Shown here in pieces: positions 8,121-15,385 of a stretch of 29,321 nucleotides of DNA. Where the stretch lies: assembly GCA_002313895.1 (NCBI GenBank), contig DCAW01000027.1:1-29321 (forward strand). Reading direction: 5' to 3'. Within the stretch, counting starts at the first letter, position 1. Each line of letters opens with the position of its first letter. This DNA comes from Dehalococcoidia bacterium UBA1123 (GTDB lineage Bacteria > Chloroflexota > Dehalococcoidia > Lucifugimonadales > UBA1123). The notes beneath the pieces are model-generated. The model did not search any database and was not told the origin of the DNA. It worked only from the letters and a program-made list of their open reading frames with translations. The position numbers and the translations under genes are program-made.

Positions 8121-9323
8121 CTAAAAGTCGTGGGCACACCAGGGTTTGAGATCGGTGGCGAACATCTCGTCCATTAGTTTGATGGCCCCGACGCTGTGCT
8201 CCTGGATTCGGGATGCGCGTTGCAGGGCGCTATATCCCGTTGCGCCCAGATAACCAGAGGCCAGATCGGCAACGCTCAACGACAGATCCGCAGATGCCGA
8301 GGTTGGTCGACACTGCGCTCCGTCCAGGCCGCCATCCAGTTGGAATCGACCGTTGTTCCACGGACAAATCGAGTCCTGAATCTCGATGACCAACTTTCCC
8401 TCTTTCGCGTATCGCCTCTGGGCCAGGACCACAGGCGCGTCAACCAATCGTAGCCACAATGCGTCCTGAGACTCTCGGCGCAGACGTTGAGGGTCTGCCA
8501 GCATCCACAATAGCGGGTCGTCTACCGGTCGGTTGTTCCCCTCCACCGTGTCCAGCAGATCGACGCCCATGCAGAACTTCCACAGTGCGGCGTGAGCCTC
8601 GTCGGTGGCAGTCACCAACTCGAAGATAATTAGCCTACTCTGGGAGCGATCTATCCGGTATTTCACGTAGCCGTCAATTCGACCATCAAGCTCGTAAACG
8701 ACATAAAAAATTTCCGCGACCGACCTTCCCTGGGGGGCTCCTGAGAGTTCATCGTCCCAGGCGGCATCATTGCGGGTGACCATCCCCGACCTGACACTAA
8801 AAACACGCTGGTACACATCGGGGAAGATTCCTCTCGCTTCCCACGAGTCCACGAAGAACGTCTGGCCCTGTTCCTCCGGGGAATGAGTCAGCGCCGAGCG
8901 CTGACGCTCCACCGTCCAACGCTCCCCAAATGCGGCCATCTCATATCCGAACCTGCCGTAGATTGCGCTCTCTGAAGGCCACAAGGCGGCTAGAGGCTCG
9001 CCTCGCTCGTGAATCCGGTGAAGCTGCTGGACCATCATTCCAGTGTTGATGCCCCGCCGGCGATGGGTTGGTTGAACAGTGACCCACGCAATTCCGCCAG
9101 TAGGCACAGCCGCGCCTCCGGGCACGGTCATCTTGAGAGTGTGGGAGGTCGAAGTCCCAACGAGGCGTTTGCCCTCGAAAGCGGCCAGGGTCCGGTCAGC
9201 CTCAATCAGCCTGTTGCCGTGGGCCAGATAGGCGTCCGTAGCGTTGCGACCGAAGCCCCGACTTTCCGCTCTGATAAAGTCGTCAACTTCCTCCTCTCGC
9301 ACAGGACGGAATTCGATATTCAC
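8121..9323 (-). CDS. Eis-like GNAT N-acetyltransferase
   Basis: The 400-residue protein has the length and architecture of the Eis family: an N-terminal GNAT domain, a second degenerate GNAT domain and a C-terminal SCP2-like domain. The acetyl-CoA-binding stretch is VTVQPTHRRRGINTGMM (residues 81-97). LWPSESAIYGRFGYE follows, whose Tyr122 corresponds to the catalytic Tyr of Mycobacterium Eis. The protein ends in Phe, matching the family's terminal carboxylate that completes the active site. Eis enzymes acetylate amines on aminoglycosides, other small molecules or lysines; the substrate here is unknown. The start is a GTG with AGAGGC upstream. Confidence 0.88.
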   Translation of the reverse strand: MNIEFRPVREEEVDDFIRAESRGFGRNATDAYLAHGNRLIEADRTLAAFEGKRLVGTSTSHTLKMTVPGGAAVPTGGIAWVTVQPTHRRRGINTGMMVQQLHRIHERGEPLAALWPSESAIYGRFGYEMAAFGERWTVERQRSALTHSPEEQGQTFFVDSWEARGIFPDVYQRVFSVRSGMVTRNDAAWDDELSGAPQGRSVAEIFYVVYELDGRIDGYVKYRIDRSQSRLIIFELVTATDEAHAALWKFCMGVDLLDTVEGNNRPVDDPLLWMLADPQRLRRESQDALWLRLVDAPVVLAQRRYAKEGKLVIEIQDSICPWNNGRFQLDGGLDGAQCRPTSASADLSLSVADLASGYLGATGYSALQRASRIQEHSVGAIKLMDEMFATDLKPWCAHDF

Positions 9324-9353
9324 GGATTGTGTGCCTCTTTTTGAAATACAAAA

Positions 9354-9443
9354 ATGCCGAGACGAGACGAAGCATATGGTCGTCTGTTCAACAACTCTTG
9401 GCGTATTCTCGACCAGATTCTTCGAGACCCCTCTCAGAATGAC
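9354..9443. repeat. Dispersed inverted repeat, copy A
   Basis: The left half, ATGCCGAGACGAGACGAAGC, and the right half, GACCAGATTCTTCGAGACCC then TCTCAGAATGAC, form a long imperfect hairpin of the family described in the findings. It sits upstream of the acetyltransferase start and beyond the 3' end of the dehydrogenase gene. Confidence 0.7.
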
Positions 9444-9448
9444 CCAAT

Positions 9449-9483
9449 CGCCATACTGAACCGAGGCGAAGTATCTGGTCGAC
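9449..9483. repeat. Dispersed repeat, half copy A'
   Basis: CGCCATACTGAACCGAGGCG, followed by AAGTATCTGGTCGAC, matches only the left half of the family. It is followed by GGCTGAAAGCTGATTGCTGA (9494-9513), a flank also seen beside copies C and F. It lies about 50 bases from the dehydrogenase stop codon. Confidence 0.65.
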
Positions 9484-9535
9484 AGAATCTGACGGCTGAA
9501 AGCTGATTGCTGACAGCTAACCCTGACAACTGCCC

Positions 9536-10540
9536 TTACTGAAGATGCAGAACCTCTAGCACTGGAGGATTGACCAGATTGATGGGCTTGCGACCCTCCA
9601 ACACGGCGGCAACCTCCAGACCGTAGCGGCGGGGCCGGATGGCCATGGATAGCTGGGAGTAGTGGGCCGAGTGAGGAGTTATCACCACGTTGTCCATCGA
9701 GAGCAGAGGGTTACTGGGGTCCGGAGGCTCAGACTCCAGCACATCCAGGCCTGCGCCCAGAATCTGACCTTGTTGCAGGGCGTTTATAAGGGCTGCTTCA
9801 TCCACCACCGGGCCTCTGGAGGTGTTAATCAGGTAGGCGTTAGATTTCATCTTGCTCAGGGCTTCGGCGTCGATGAGATGATGCGTCTCGTCGTTCAAGG
9901 GAGTGTGAACAGACACGTAGTCGGACCGGCTAAGAAGTTCATTGAAGGACACCGATATAGCTCCAACAGCCTCGAAGGCGGCGTCATCAATGTAGGGGTC
10001 GTATGCGATAACCTCGGTCTCGAAAGCCGCGATGCGTCGAGCGAAAGCGCTTCCGATGCGGCCCATGCCGACAATGCCCACAGTCTCGGTGTGCAGGGGG
10101 CCGAAGTGTGCAGAGGGAGTAGGACTCCATGTCTCGTTGCGAACGTCGTTGAACTGGTTGACCAGCTTCCGGTTGCTCGTCAGCAGAAGGGTCATGGCGT
10201 GGTTGGCGACCTCACGGGTCCACATATCAGGAATGTTTATCACGGCGATTCCATTGTCGGTCGCGGCCTCGACGTCGATGCAGTCGAATCCGACGCCTGT
10301 CCTCAGCACTGCTTTACAATTGTCGTCGCCCAAAGCAGACAACACCTTGCGGGTGATGGGCGCCTCGACGACGATCAGCGCGTCGGCCCCTTTGGTCTTC
10401 TGGATGATTTCGTCCTCGTCGTCTAAGAAAGGCAGCAGCTCCATCTTGGCGCCAACCTTTTCCAGTTCCTCGATGGTGTCATCAAGGTTTGTGTTTGGCC
10501 TGTAGCCTATGTAGGAAACGTTAAATTTCTGCTCTGTCAT
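9536..10540 (-). CDS. D-isomer-specific 2-hydroxyacid dehydrogenase
   Basis: This NAD-dependent enzyme interconverts a 2-hydroxy acid and a 2-oxo acid. The 334-residue length fits. The cofactor motif GMGRIG lies at 158-163, with the acidic residue of DPY near 181. The catalytic set is visible: Arg242 in TSRGPVVDE, Glu271 in LDVLESEP and His290 in TPHSAHYS. The HSAHYS form resembles the CtBP/glyoxylate-type branch more than classic SerA, and no ACT domain is present. ATG follows GAGGAAAAGA. The gene begins 15 bases after the P-loop protein ends, so the two form an operon. The substrate is not predictable. Confidence 0.93.
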   Translation of the reverse strand: MTEQKFNVSYIGYRPNTNLDDTIEELEKVGAKMELLPFLDDEDEIIQKTKGADALIVVEAPITRKVLSALGDDNCKAVLRTGVGFDCIDVEAATDNGIAVINIPDMWTREVANHAMTLLLTSNRKLVNQFNDVRNETWSPTPSAHFGPLHTETVGIVGMGRIGSAFARRIAAFETEVIAYDPYIDDAAFEAVGAISVSFNELLSRSDYVSVHTPLNDETHHLIDAEALSKMKSNAYLINTSRGPVVDEAALINALQQGQILGAGLDVLESEPPDPSNPLLSMDNVVITPHSAHYSQLSMAIRPRRYGLEVAAVLEGRKPINLVNPPVLEVLHLQ

Positions 10541-10555
10541 TCTTTTCCTCGTTGA

Positions 10556-11257
10556 TTATGTGGTTGCTTGGGCCGTTGAGTGCGCGGCTATTCTTTCGCG
10601 GTCGTGATAGGTGAGGTGAGGCTCCATCTGCTTCACCAGATTTTCCAGAGTTTCGTCCGGAGTGTCCACGCTTGTGTCCACGTGCAGTTTAGGCCCGATG
10701 GTGGATTTTTCGACAAGCCGTTGATACTCGGCCATGATCTCCGGGATGTCCGCTTTCTGAAGCGGGCTATTGGTGTGTTGAGGCGAGTCTTTCAGAGCAT
10801 CCATGCGTTGTTCGATCACTGAGGCGTCAGCGGTCATATGGACGATCAGGACAGGATCAGAAGTTACCTGCTTGATTCGCCGTTCCATCTGCTCAAATGT
10901 GGCTTCTCTATCGAACGCAGCGCCCGGCGCGCCGTAACCATAATACTTCCTGCCATAGATCGACTCTTCGATGTGGAGGCCTACCGTCAGGTCGTCAGCC
11001 GAGGCATAGTGGTGGATATGATAGTAGACGCTGTAACGGTGGTACATCTCCTTCAGCTTGGGAGACAGATTGAGTATCTGCTGTTGTTCCTCAAGAGTTG
11101 TGTCGTCGGGGTGCCCTGAGGTGTGTGGAATCTTGGAATGGTCGTGTATAAGGCCTCCGGCAAACGGTTCGCCCGTGACCTTCGTTTTCCAATCACGGAG
11201 CATGTTTGCCATCGTCGTTGTTCCCACGTATTCGATTCCCGCGAGGATTACTTTCAT
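10556..11257 (-). CDS. P-loop-like putative nucleotide-binding protein without the Walker A lysine
   Basis: This 233-residue protein starts MKVILAGIEYVGTTTMANML, a beta strand and loop placed like the Walker A of small kinases and adenylylsulfate-kinase-like proteins. The motif is GIEYVGTTT (residues 7-15), so the normal Lys is Thr. The later segment PVLIVHMTADASVIEQRM resembles the strand and helix of the kinase core, and DTSVDTPDETLENLVKQM resembles the C-terminal helix of AAA_33/thymidylate-kinase-type proteins. I chose the ATG at 11257 because AAGGAGG stands eight bases upstream. The open frame above it runs through a dispersed repeat and is not protein-like. Function unknown; it is transcribed with the dehydrogenase. 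Confidence 0.75.
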   Translation of the reverse strand: MKVILAGIEYVGTTTMANMLRDWKTKVTGEPFAGGLIHDHSKIPHTSGHPDDTTLEEQQQILNLSPKLKEMYHRYSVYYHIHHYASADDLTVGLHIEESIYGRKYYGYGAPGAAFDREATFEQMERRIKQVTSDPVLIVHMTADASVIEQRMDALKDSPQHTNSPLQKADIPEIMAEYQRLVEKSTIGPKLHVDTSVDTPDETLENLVKQMEPHLTYHDRERIAAHSTAQATT

Positions 11258-11282
11258 TGTGAGTCCCTCCTTCTTAAATCTC

Positions 11283-11375
11283 GCCATGCTGAGTCGAGGC
11301 GAAGCATCTCGTCGCAGCATTCCAACCGTTATACTACACCTACAAGAATCTTCGAGTCCCCTCCAAGAATGGCGG
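11283..11375. repeat. Dispersed inverted repeat, copy B
   Basis: GCCATGCTGAGTCGAGGCGA, then AGCATCTCGTCG, pairs with AGAATCTTCGAGTCCCCTCC, then AAGAATGGC. It lies between the asparaginase stop and the start of the P-loop protein. Confidence 0.7.
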
Positions 11376-11399
11376 GAAGATGGATCGTGTAGAGCGTTC

Positions 11400-12407
11400 T
11401 TAGAACTCGTAGAACATCTGCTGAACCGATTCACGATCGCTGGCGTTCGCCAGGGCCAGCATCAACAGGATTCGCGCCTTCTGAGGCGACAAATTATCGC
11501 AGACGATGAAACCCTGCTCCTCCTTGCGAGGGGTGATTATCACCCTGCCTGCCGGTGACCTGGTAGCCAGAACAACGGGGATCCCATCCTCCACGGCGCG
11601 GGCAGCGGCGCTCACGAATTTCGGAGGGTAAGTCCCGCCTCCGAATCCGGCGATGACCAGACCGTCGGAGCCGTTATCGCGCACTGCGTCAATCAGCAGT
11701 GCGTCTGCTCCTCCGTAGGCGTACACCACATCGACGCGAGGCAGGGATTCGACGCCCGTTACGTCGAAAGGGGTGGCAGTCGTGTGCTTCCTGGTTGGAG
11801 CGCGGTACAAAACTACCTGACCATCGGAGTCTGCGTATCCCAGAAAACCTAACTCCCCGGGGCCGAAGGTCTCCACGCGGAAGGAGTTGAGCTTCATGAC
11901 ATCGCGGGCACTGTGAATCTCGTTGTTCAGAACAGTCAGCACGCCCATGCCCCCGGCGTGAGGACTGGCGGCGATTCGCACAGCGTCGATCAGGTTGATG
12001 TCGGCGTCGGTGCCTAGCGCAGTGGGAGGCCTCATGGCTCCGGTGATCACCACGGGCCTGGAGTCTTTGACCGTCAGATGGAGGAAGTACGCGGTTTCTT
12101 CCAGCGTTGCAGTCCCGTGAGTCACCGCAACGCCTGACAGGCCAGGGTCATTGCGGAAAATGTCGTTGATCCGCTGGGCCAAGCTCAACCACTCAGGAGG
12201 GCCGATGGCCGTGCTGCCGACGCTGATGATGTCCTCTGCCTGAATCTCGGCGATGTCGGCTGCTTCTGGAATCCGGGCCAGCGATTCCTCGATGGTGAGG
12301 TGGCCTCCAACTTCGGGATAGAGGATGTAATCCAGGCGATGAGGGCCGAGTCCGGCTATACTTCCGCCTGTGGCGACGATGTTGATTCTTGGAAGTGGAG
12401 ATGTCAT
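11400..12407 (-). CDS. Asparaginase-family amidohydrolase with altered active site
   Basis: This 335-residue protein has the asparaginase/glutaminase fold. The first motif, VATGGSIAG, supplies the nucleophilic Thr13. The second motif reads VTHGTATLEETAYFL: Thr99 is present, but the next key residue is Ala100, where asparaginases have Asp (HGTDT). Lys172, in RDVMKLN, matches the catalytic Lys. There is no signal peptide from the preferred start, so it should be cytoplasmic. That start (ATG 12407) follows AAAGGGTGAGCC; an in-frame ATG at 12470 lacks such a site. The Asp-to-Ala change affects the residue that contacts the substrate's amino group, so the substrate may not be asparagine. Confidence 0.85.
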   Translation of the reverse strand: MTSPLPRINIVATGGSIAGLGPHRLDYILYPEVGGHLTIEESLARIPEAADIAEIQAEDIISVGSTAIGPPEWLSLAQRINDIFRNDPGLSGVAVTHGTATLEETAYFLHLTVKDSRPVVITGAMRPPTALGTDADINLIDAVRIAASPHAGGMGVLTVLNNEIHSARDVMKLNSFRVETFGPGELGFLGYADSDGQVVLYRAPTRKHTTATPFDVTGVESLPRVDVVYAYGGADALLIDAVRDNGSDGLVIAGFGGGTYPPKFVSAAARAVEDGIPVVLATRSPAGRVIITPRKEEQGFIVCDNLSPQKARILLMLALANASDRESVQQMFYEF

Positions 12408-12495
12408 GGGCTCACCCTTTTGAATTGCTCTGGAATGTATGCTTTCAAGCATCGCCCATTGTATATGCAATTAATCGGGTTTGCGCCAAGATAGA

Positions 12496-12532
12496 AAACG
12501 ACCGCCGGGTGATTCAACTTCGGCGGTCGTTT
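12496..12532 (-). terminator. Intrinsic terminator after the small-gene cluster
   Basis: AAACGACCGCCG (12496-12507) and CGGCGGTCGTTT (12521-12532) form a perfect 12-bp stem with a 13-base loop. Read on the minus strand, it ends in TTTTC. It closes the transcript of the small genes before the asparaginase gene begins. Confidence 0.75.
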
Positions 12533-12634
12533 GGGAATTAGGGAAGGGCGCGCTCACCGTATTGAGGCTCTCCAAAAGTACGACTCGTATTCGGCTATCT
12601 CGCTGGCCGACAACTCTTTCGGAAAGTTCATCGC

Positions 12635-12748
12635 TTAGTACCTGAGTCCATAATAGGCCGCCAACGCCGTTCCGATGGCTCCGAGGGTGGACTTGACTCT
12701 ACTTTTTGACTCTTTCTCCTCGGTTGTTGGTATAACTTGGACTGTCAT
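12635..12748 (-). CDS. Small 37-residue protein, unknown
   Basis: The peptide starts MTVQVIPTTEEKESKSR and ends in a hydrophobic helix (STLGAIGTALAAYYGLRY). The ATG follows AAAAGGGGACTCGTGAC, a good ribosome binding site, and a clear terminator lies about 100 bases downstream. The layout (charged N-terminal half, short Gly/Ala-rich helix at the C-terminus) could be membrane-associated. I do not recognise it. The frame is open upstream to 12886, but that extension is Arg-rich and not plausible. Confidence 0.5.
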   Translation of the reverse strand: MTVQVIPTTEEKESKSRVKSTLGAIGTALAAYYGLRY

Positions 12749-12834
12749 GTCACGAGTCCCCTTTTGATGTTTAGAATGTCCCCAGCTTTTGGGGCACAGG
12801 ACAGACCTAGTGAGCGCTGTCGCCCAACGCAGGA

Positions 12835-13074
12835 CTAGAACTGAATTGTCACGCTTCCGGTCGCGCAACCGACGATCGGCGCGCAAGCTGTCGCTTCAAG
12901 CGTCAACGTTGACCTGGCATAGTCAACCCTCACAGTCAGTTCTGCCTTGAAGCCGGCGATTTGAGCACCAACCGTGCAAGTTGGCTCATTGGGGTTCAGC
13001 ACGCATCTGCCGAGCTCGATATTCCCAACCGGCGTCTTGAGTGTCGCGGTCAGAATTACGTCGTTTCCGGTCAA
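12835..13074 (-). CDS. Small cysteine-containing beta-rich protein, uncertain
   Basis: A 79-residue frame starts at TTG, directly after two consecutive in-frame TAG codons (13075-13080). It contains alternating hydrophobic strands (DVILTATLKT, AELTVRVDYA, STLTLEATA) and four Cys (GRC, TCT, ACA, GCA). The weak GAGGCG upstream could be a ribosome binding site. The same frame is protein-like above the TAGs too (ADVLAYIGGPDTLATRASAI), but no start codon is visible there. It could be a real small gene or the lower half of a broken one. Confidence 0.35.
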   Translation of the reverse strand: MTGNDVILTATLKTPVGNIELGRCVLNPNEPTCTVGAQIAGFKAELTVRVDYARSTLTLEATACAPIVGCATGSVTIQF

Positions 13075-13299
13075 CTACTAGCACGCCTCGACGGAGGCTG
13101 CTTCGATGGTTACAACGGTGATAAATCCGCCGATCGCGGAAGCGCGAGTGGCGAGCGTATCGGGCCCTCCAATATAAGCCAGGACATCTGCGGAAGTATC
13201 GCATGATTTATAGTCTGTACTGTGCTCTAAAAGCTGGAGTAACTTTCAGGTCTTGATTGGCCTTCGTGACAGGGCTGATAAGGTTAATCATGGGTCGGG

Positions 13300-13587
13300 C
13301 TATGTGCCCGAGTTCTTCGCTCTTTTCTGCCCTGCGTCATGTTCGACGAACGGCGGCGGCCAAGACCGCTCAGAACGGATGATGGTGACCAGCAAGGCGT
13401 CGGACCTGCCCTTCTCATACACAGTAAGCTTGGAGCGGTTCAATCTTGCCAGCGTCTCCAGGTCGACGAGACCGAAGTCGGGCTTCAGAATGCGGGCGAC
13501 CGCGGTACAGATAGAGCGAATCTTGTTTTTGCCTCTGGGCTTGGTGACCGATATGATCGCTGTGTTTCCGACTGTCATTGTTGCCAT
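13300..13587 (-). CDS. Small tandem-paralogue protein A
   Basis: This 95-residue protein starts MATMTVGNTAIISVTK, with GAGGAGAGACTCAA before the ATG. It shares with the next two genes the MAT-x-x-[VI]-x-N start, a basic patch before an IRSI helix, and a LARLNRSKLTVYEK segment that resembles LAVESRSKITEREK of protein B. It begins 12 bases after protein B ends, so they are co-transcribed. Its C-terminal tail (about residues 70-95) is Pro/Lys-rich and not shared. Unknown function. Confidence 0.6.
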   Translation of the reverse strand: MATMTVGNTAIISVTKPRGKNKIRSICTAVARILKPDFGLVDLETLARLNRSKLTVYEKGRSDALLVTIIRSERSWPPPFVEHDAGQKRAKNSGT

Positions 13588-13599
13588 TTGAGTCTCTCC

Positions 13600-13872
13600 T
13601 CATTTTGTTTGTGATTGGATTGCCTGTGGCTCGTTTGTTGAATCGCTGTCGGCGCTAAAAAGGACCAACTCCATGAAAGTTCGCGCCAATGATGCTTTCT
13701 CGCGCTCTGTGATTTTGGAACGGCTCTCTACTGCTAGCAGATCCAGGTTGCCTGGGCCGAAGTACGGCTCAAGGGCGTGGGCGATAGAGTTGTAGATGGA
13801 GCGAAGCCTGCCCTCTCTTTTGTTCTCGTTGGCCAGTATTACTGCCAGGTTTTTGATTGTTGTGGTTGCCAT
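13600..13872 (-). CDS. Small tandem-paralogue protein B
   Basis: This 90-residue protein begins MATTTIKNLAVILANENK, behind AAGGAGACATTCAA. A predicted helix (RLRSIYNSIAHALEPYFG) is followed by NLDLLAVESRSKITEREK and an acidic, Gln-rich tail. The closest visible relative is its neighbour A. It has no transmembrane segment, cysteine pair or nucleic-acid-binding motif I recognise. Confidence 0.62.
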   Translation of the reverse strand: MATTTIKNLAVILANENKREGRLRSIYNSIAHALEPYFGPGNLDLLAVESRSKITEREKASLARTFMELVLFSADSDSTNEPQAIQSQTK

Positions 13873-13939
13873 TTGAATGTCTCCTTGCTTTGTTTATGGA
13901 TGATTTAGATGTGGTTCGCTGGTTGAATTGTGGCCAGCA

Positions 13940-14149
13940 CTAGAGACGGTTACGCATCTGCTGGGGGTTGGCGCCTATCACCAGCGCATTAGGGCGTTCA
14001 ACTTTCTTTGAATCGATCATTGAGGCGTTATCGGTCGCCAGCAGTTCCAGGGTGCTGATGATCACGCTGTAAATGGCGTGGAACTTGCTCCTGATTCTTT
14101 CCTCACTGACCGGCATGCCTTCGGTGTTTCTAATTGCTATGGTTGCCAT
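13940..14149 (-). CDS. Small tandem-paralogue protein C
   Basis: The 69-residue product begins MATIAIRNTEGMPVSEERIR and continues with KFHAIYSVIISTLELLATD, matching the helix of paralogues A and B (RSIYNSIAHALEP in B). The ATG at 14149 follows AAGAGGCCCTCAA and has the same TCAAATGGCAAC context as A and B, which decides against the upstream ATG at 14203. It is the first of the three in the direction of transcription. Confidence 0.58.
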   Translation of the reverse strand: MATIAIRNTEGMPVSEERIRSKFHAIYSVIISTLELLATDNASMIDSKKVERPNALVIGANPQQMRNRL

Positions 14150-14517
14150 TTGAGGGCCTCTTTCGTTAGTTATTTTCTGATCTGCTCCTCTTGGGAAGCT
14201 CACTCATATGATGGCTTTTGGAGAGCGTCGCGACATCGCTAAAACGCTGTATCTCCAAAGATTGAGAAATAACGAACAGGTAGCAAGAAATCGCCACTCA
14301 CGTGAAGGGGCTTCAAGTGTGCAAACAAAGCGCATGAGGTGTGCAAGCGCAGAGAAAAACAGCCGAGTCAAATCGACCTGCGTCTCAACTGAGGTAGGAG
14401 GGGAAGGAAATCCTTGCCATGCCGAGTAACGCCAACCGAGCCGTGTGCACCTGACATCGCCAAGACTCTTCGACCGCTCTCTCAGAGTGGCATAGTTATA
14501 AGGCTGACGGCTGATAG
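14150..14517. other. Intergenic region upstream of the small-gene cluster
   Basis: No supported gene. It should contain the promoter of the small-gene run on the minus strand. Its far end holds a degenerate dispersed repeat and the GGCTGACGGCTGATAG flank, which abuts the stop codon of the LuxR remnant. Confidence 0.5.
14416..14492. repeat. Dispersed inverted repeat, degenerate copy C
   Basis: GCCATGCCGAGTAACGCC and AAGACTCTTCGACCGCTCTC, then TCAGAGTGGC, match the two ends of the family with several changes. The GCTGACGGCTGATAGCTA flank follows at 14503-14520. Confidence 0.5.
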
Positions 14518-15210
14518 CTACGGAATCAGGTCGTTCCTGTGGGCGTAGGTCGTGGCCTCGGCTCTGTTGGAGGAGCCTATCTTTCCGAAGATGTTGCTGA
14601 CGTGTCGAATGACAGTGTGAGGGCTGATGTACAGATCGTCGGCTATCTCCTGGTTAGTCTTGCCATCGGCGATGAGGTTCAACACCTTGACCTCGCGCTT
14701 TGTAAGGCCGTCAGGATTGGCTGGCGAGCGGGAATCTAGCAATGCAATGCGCTCCTGCAAGGCACCTGCGCGATTCAGAGACGGCTGCATGTTCATCGCA
14801 TCGAACTCGGTTGCGACAGAATCCAGGTACGATTGGGCTTCGCCTCGACGATCGCGATGGTGGGCCACCAGAAGCTCGGCCAACTCAAGCTGAGCAAGAG
14901 CTATTTCCGGACGGAACTGCACTCTGGAAGCAATATCCAGTGCCTGCTGGAGATAAGCCAACGCCTCATCGGAGTTGCCCAACAAGGCGGCGGCTCCGCC
15001 AAGTTAACGTACGACACAGGTAAACGTGAGGTCTGCGATTGCCAGGTCCGCGCTGTTGGCAAGCCTGAACGATACAACCGAAGCCACAGCCCTATCTTCC
15101 AAGAGCGTCGCTGTTTCCAGAAGTCGAACAGCCACGCGGGTGTCAGGTCTCCCTCGGCGTCGCTCGCCTCATCAGACAACAGTCGATCAAGGGCAGTCTG
15201 GGCTTCTCAG
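14518..15210 (-). pseudogene. LuxR-family transcriptional regulator, C-terminal fragment
   Basis: The intact 155-codon frame ends in a typical LuxR helix-turn-helix: LTKREVKVLNLIADGKTNQE, IADDLYISPHTVIRHVSNIF. Before it lie TPR-like helices (EALAYLQQALDIAS, EIALAQLELAELLVAHH), as in the large ATPase-LuxR (MalT-like) regulators. In-frame similarity continues upstream (RLLETATLLEDRAVASVV, FRLANSADLAIADLT), across a TAA at 15004-15006. After a frameshift comes EAQTALDRLLSDEASDAEGD, ending at a dispersed repeat. The ATPase domain, and hundreds of residues, are missing. An orphan HTH fragment could still bind DNA, but decay is more likely. Confidence 0.7.
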
Positions 15211-15217
15211 GTAACGC

Positions 15218-15311
15218 GCCATTTTGAGTCCCCAGACGAAGAATCTGATCGTTGGCGAACAACGGTTGGTGTATACGCGACCAGATCCTTAGCTCCCCTC
15301 AGTATAGCGAT
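15218..15311. repeat. Dispersed inverted repeat, copy D
   Basis: GCCATTTTGAGTCCCCAGAC, then GAAGAATCTGATCG, faces CGACCAGATCCTTAGCTCCC, then CTCAGTATAGCG. It lies exactly at the broken end of the LuxR remnant, upstream of the cyclase gene. Confidence 0.65.
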
Positions 15312-15385
15312 CAGGAATTAGCGCCGGTAGGCGGTCGCGAGTAACCCATGTAAAATGGCCCCAATTCCGACAGGAGGACAAGGCG

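Noticed and set aside
9662..10426. 254-codon plus-strand frame opposite the 2-hydroxyacid dehydrogenase
   Set aside because: The minus-strand protein has all catalytic motifs; the antisense product resembles no family.
11258..11434. N-terminal extension of the P-loop protein frame
   Set aside because: It runs through dispersed repeat copy B and gives an Arg/Ser-rich sequence; the ATG at 11257 has a strong AAGGAGG site.
14208..14429. 73-codon plus-strand frame
   Set aside because: Starts in the leader of the small-gene cluster, ends in degenerate repeat copy C, and shows no protein-like pattern.
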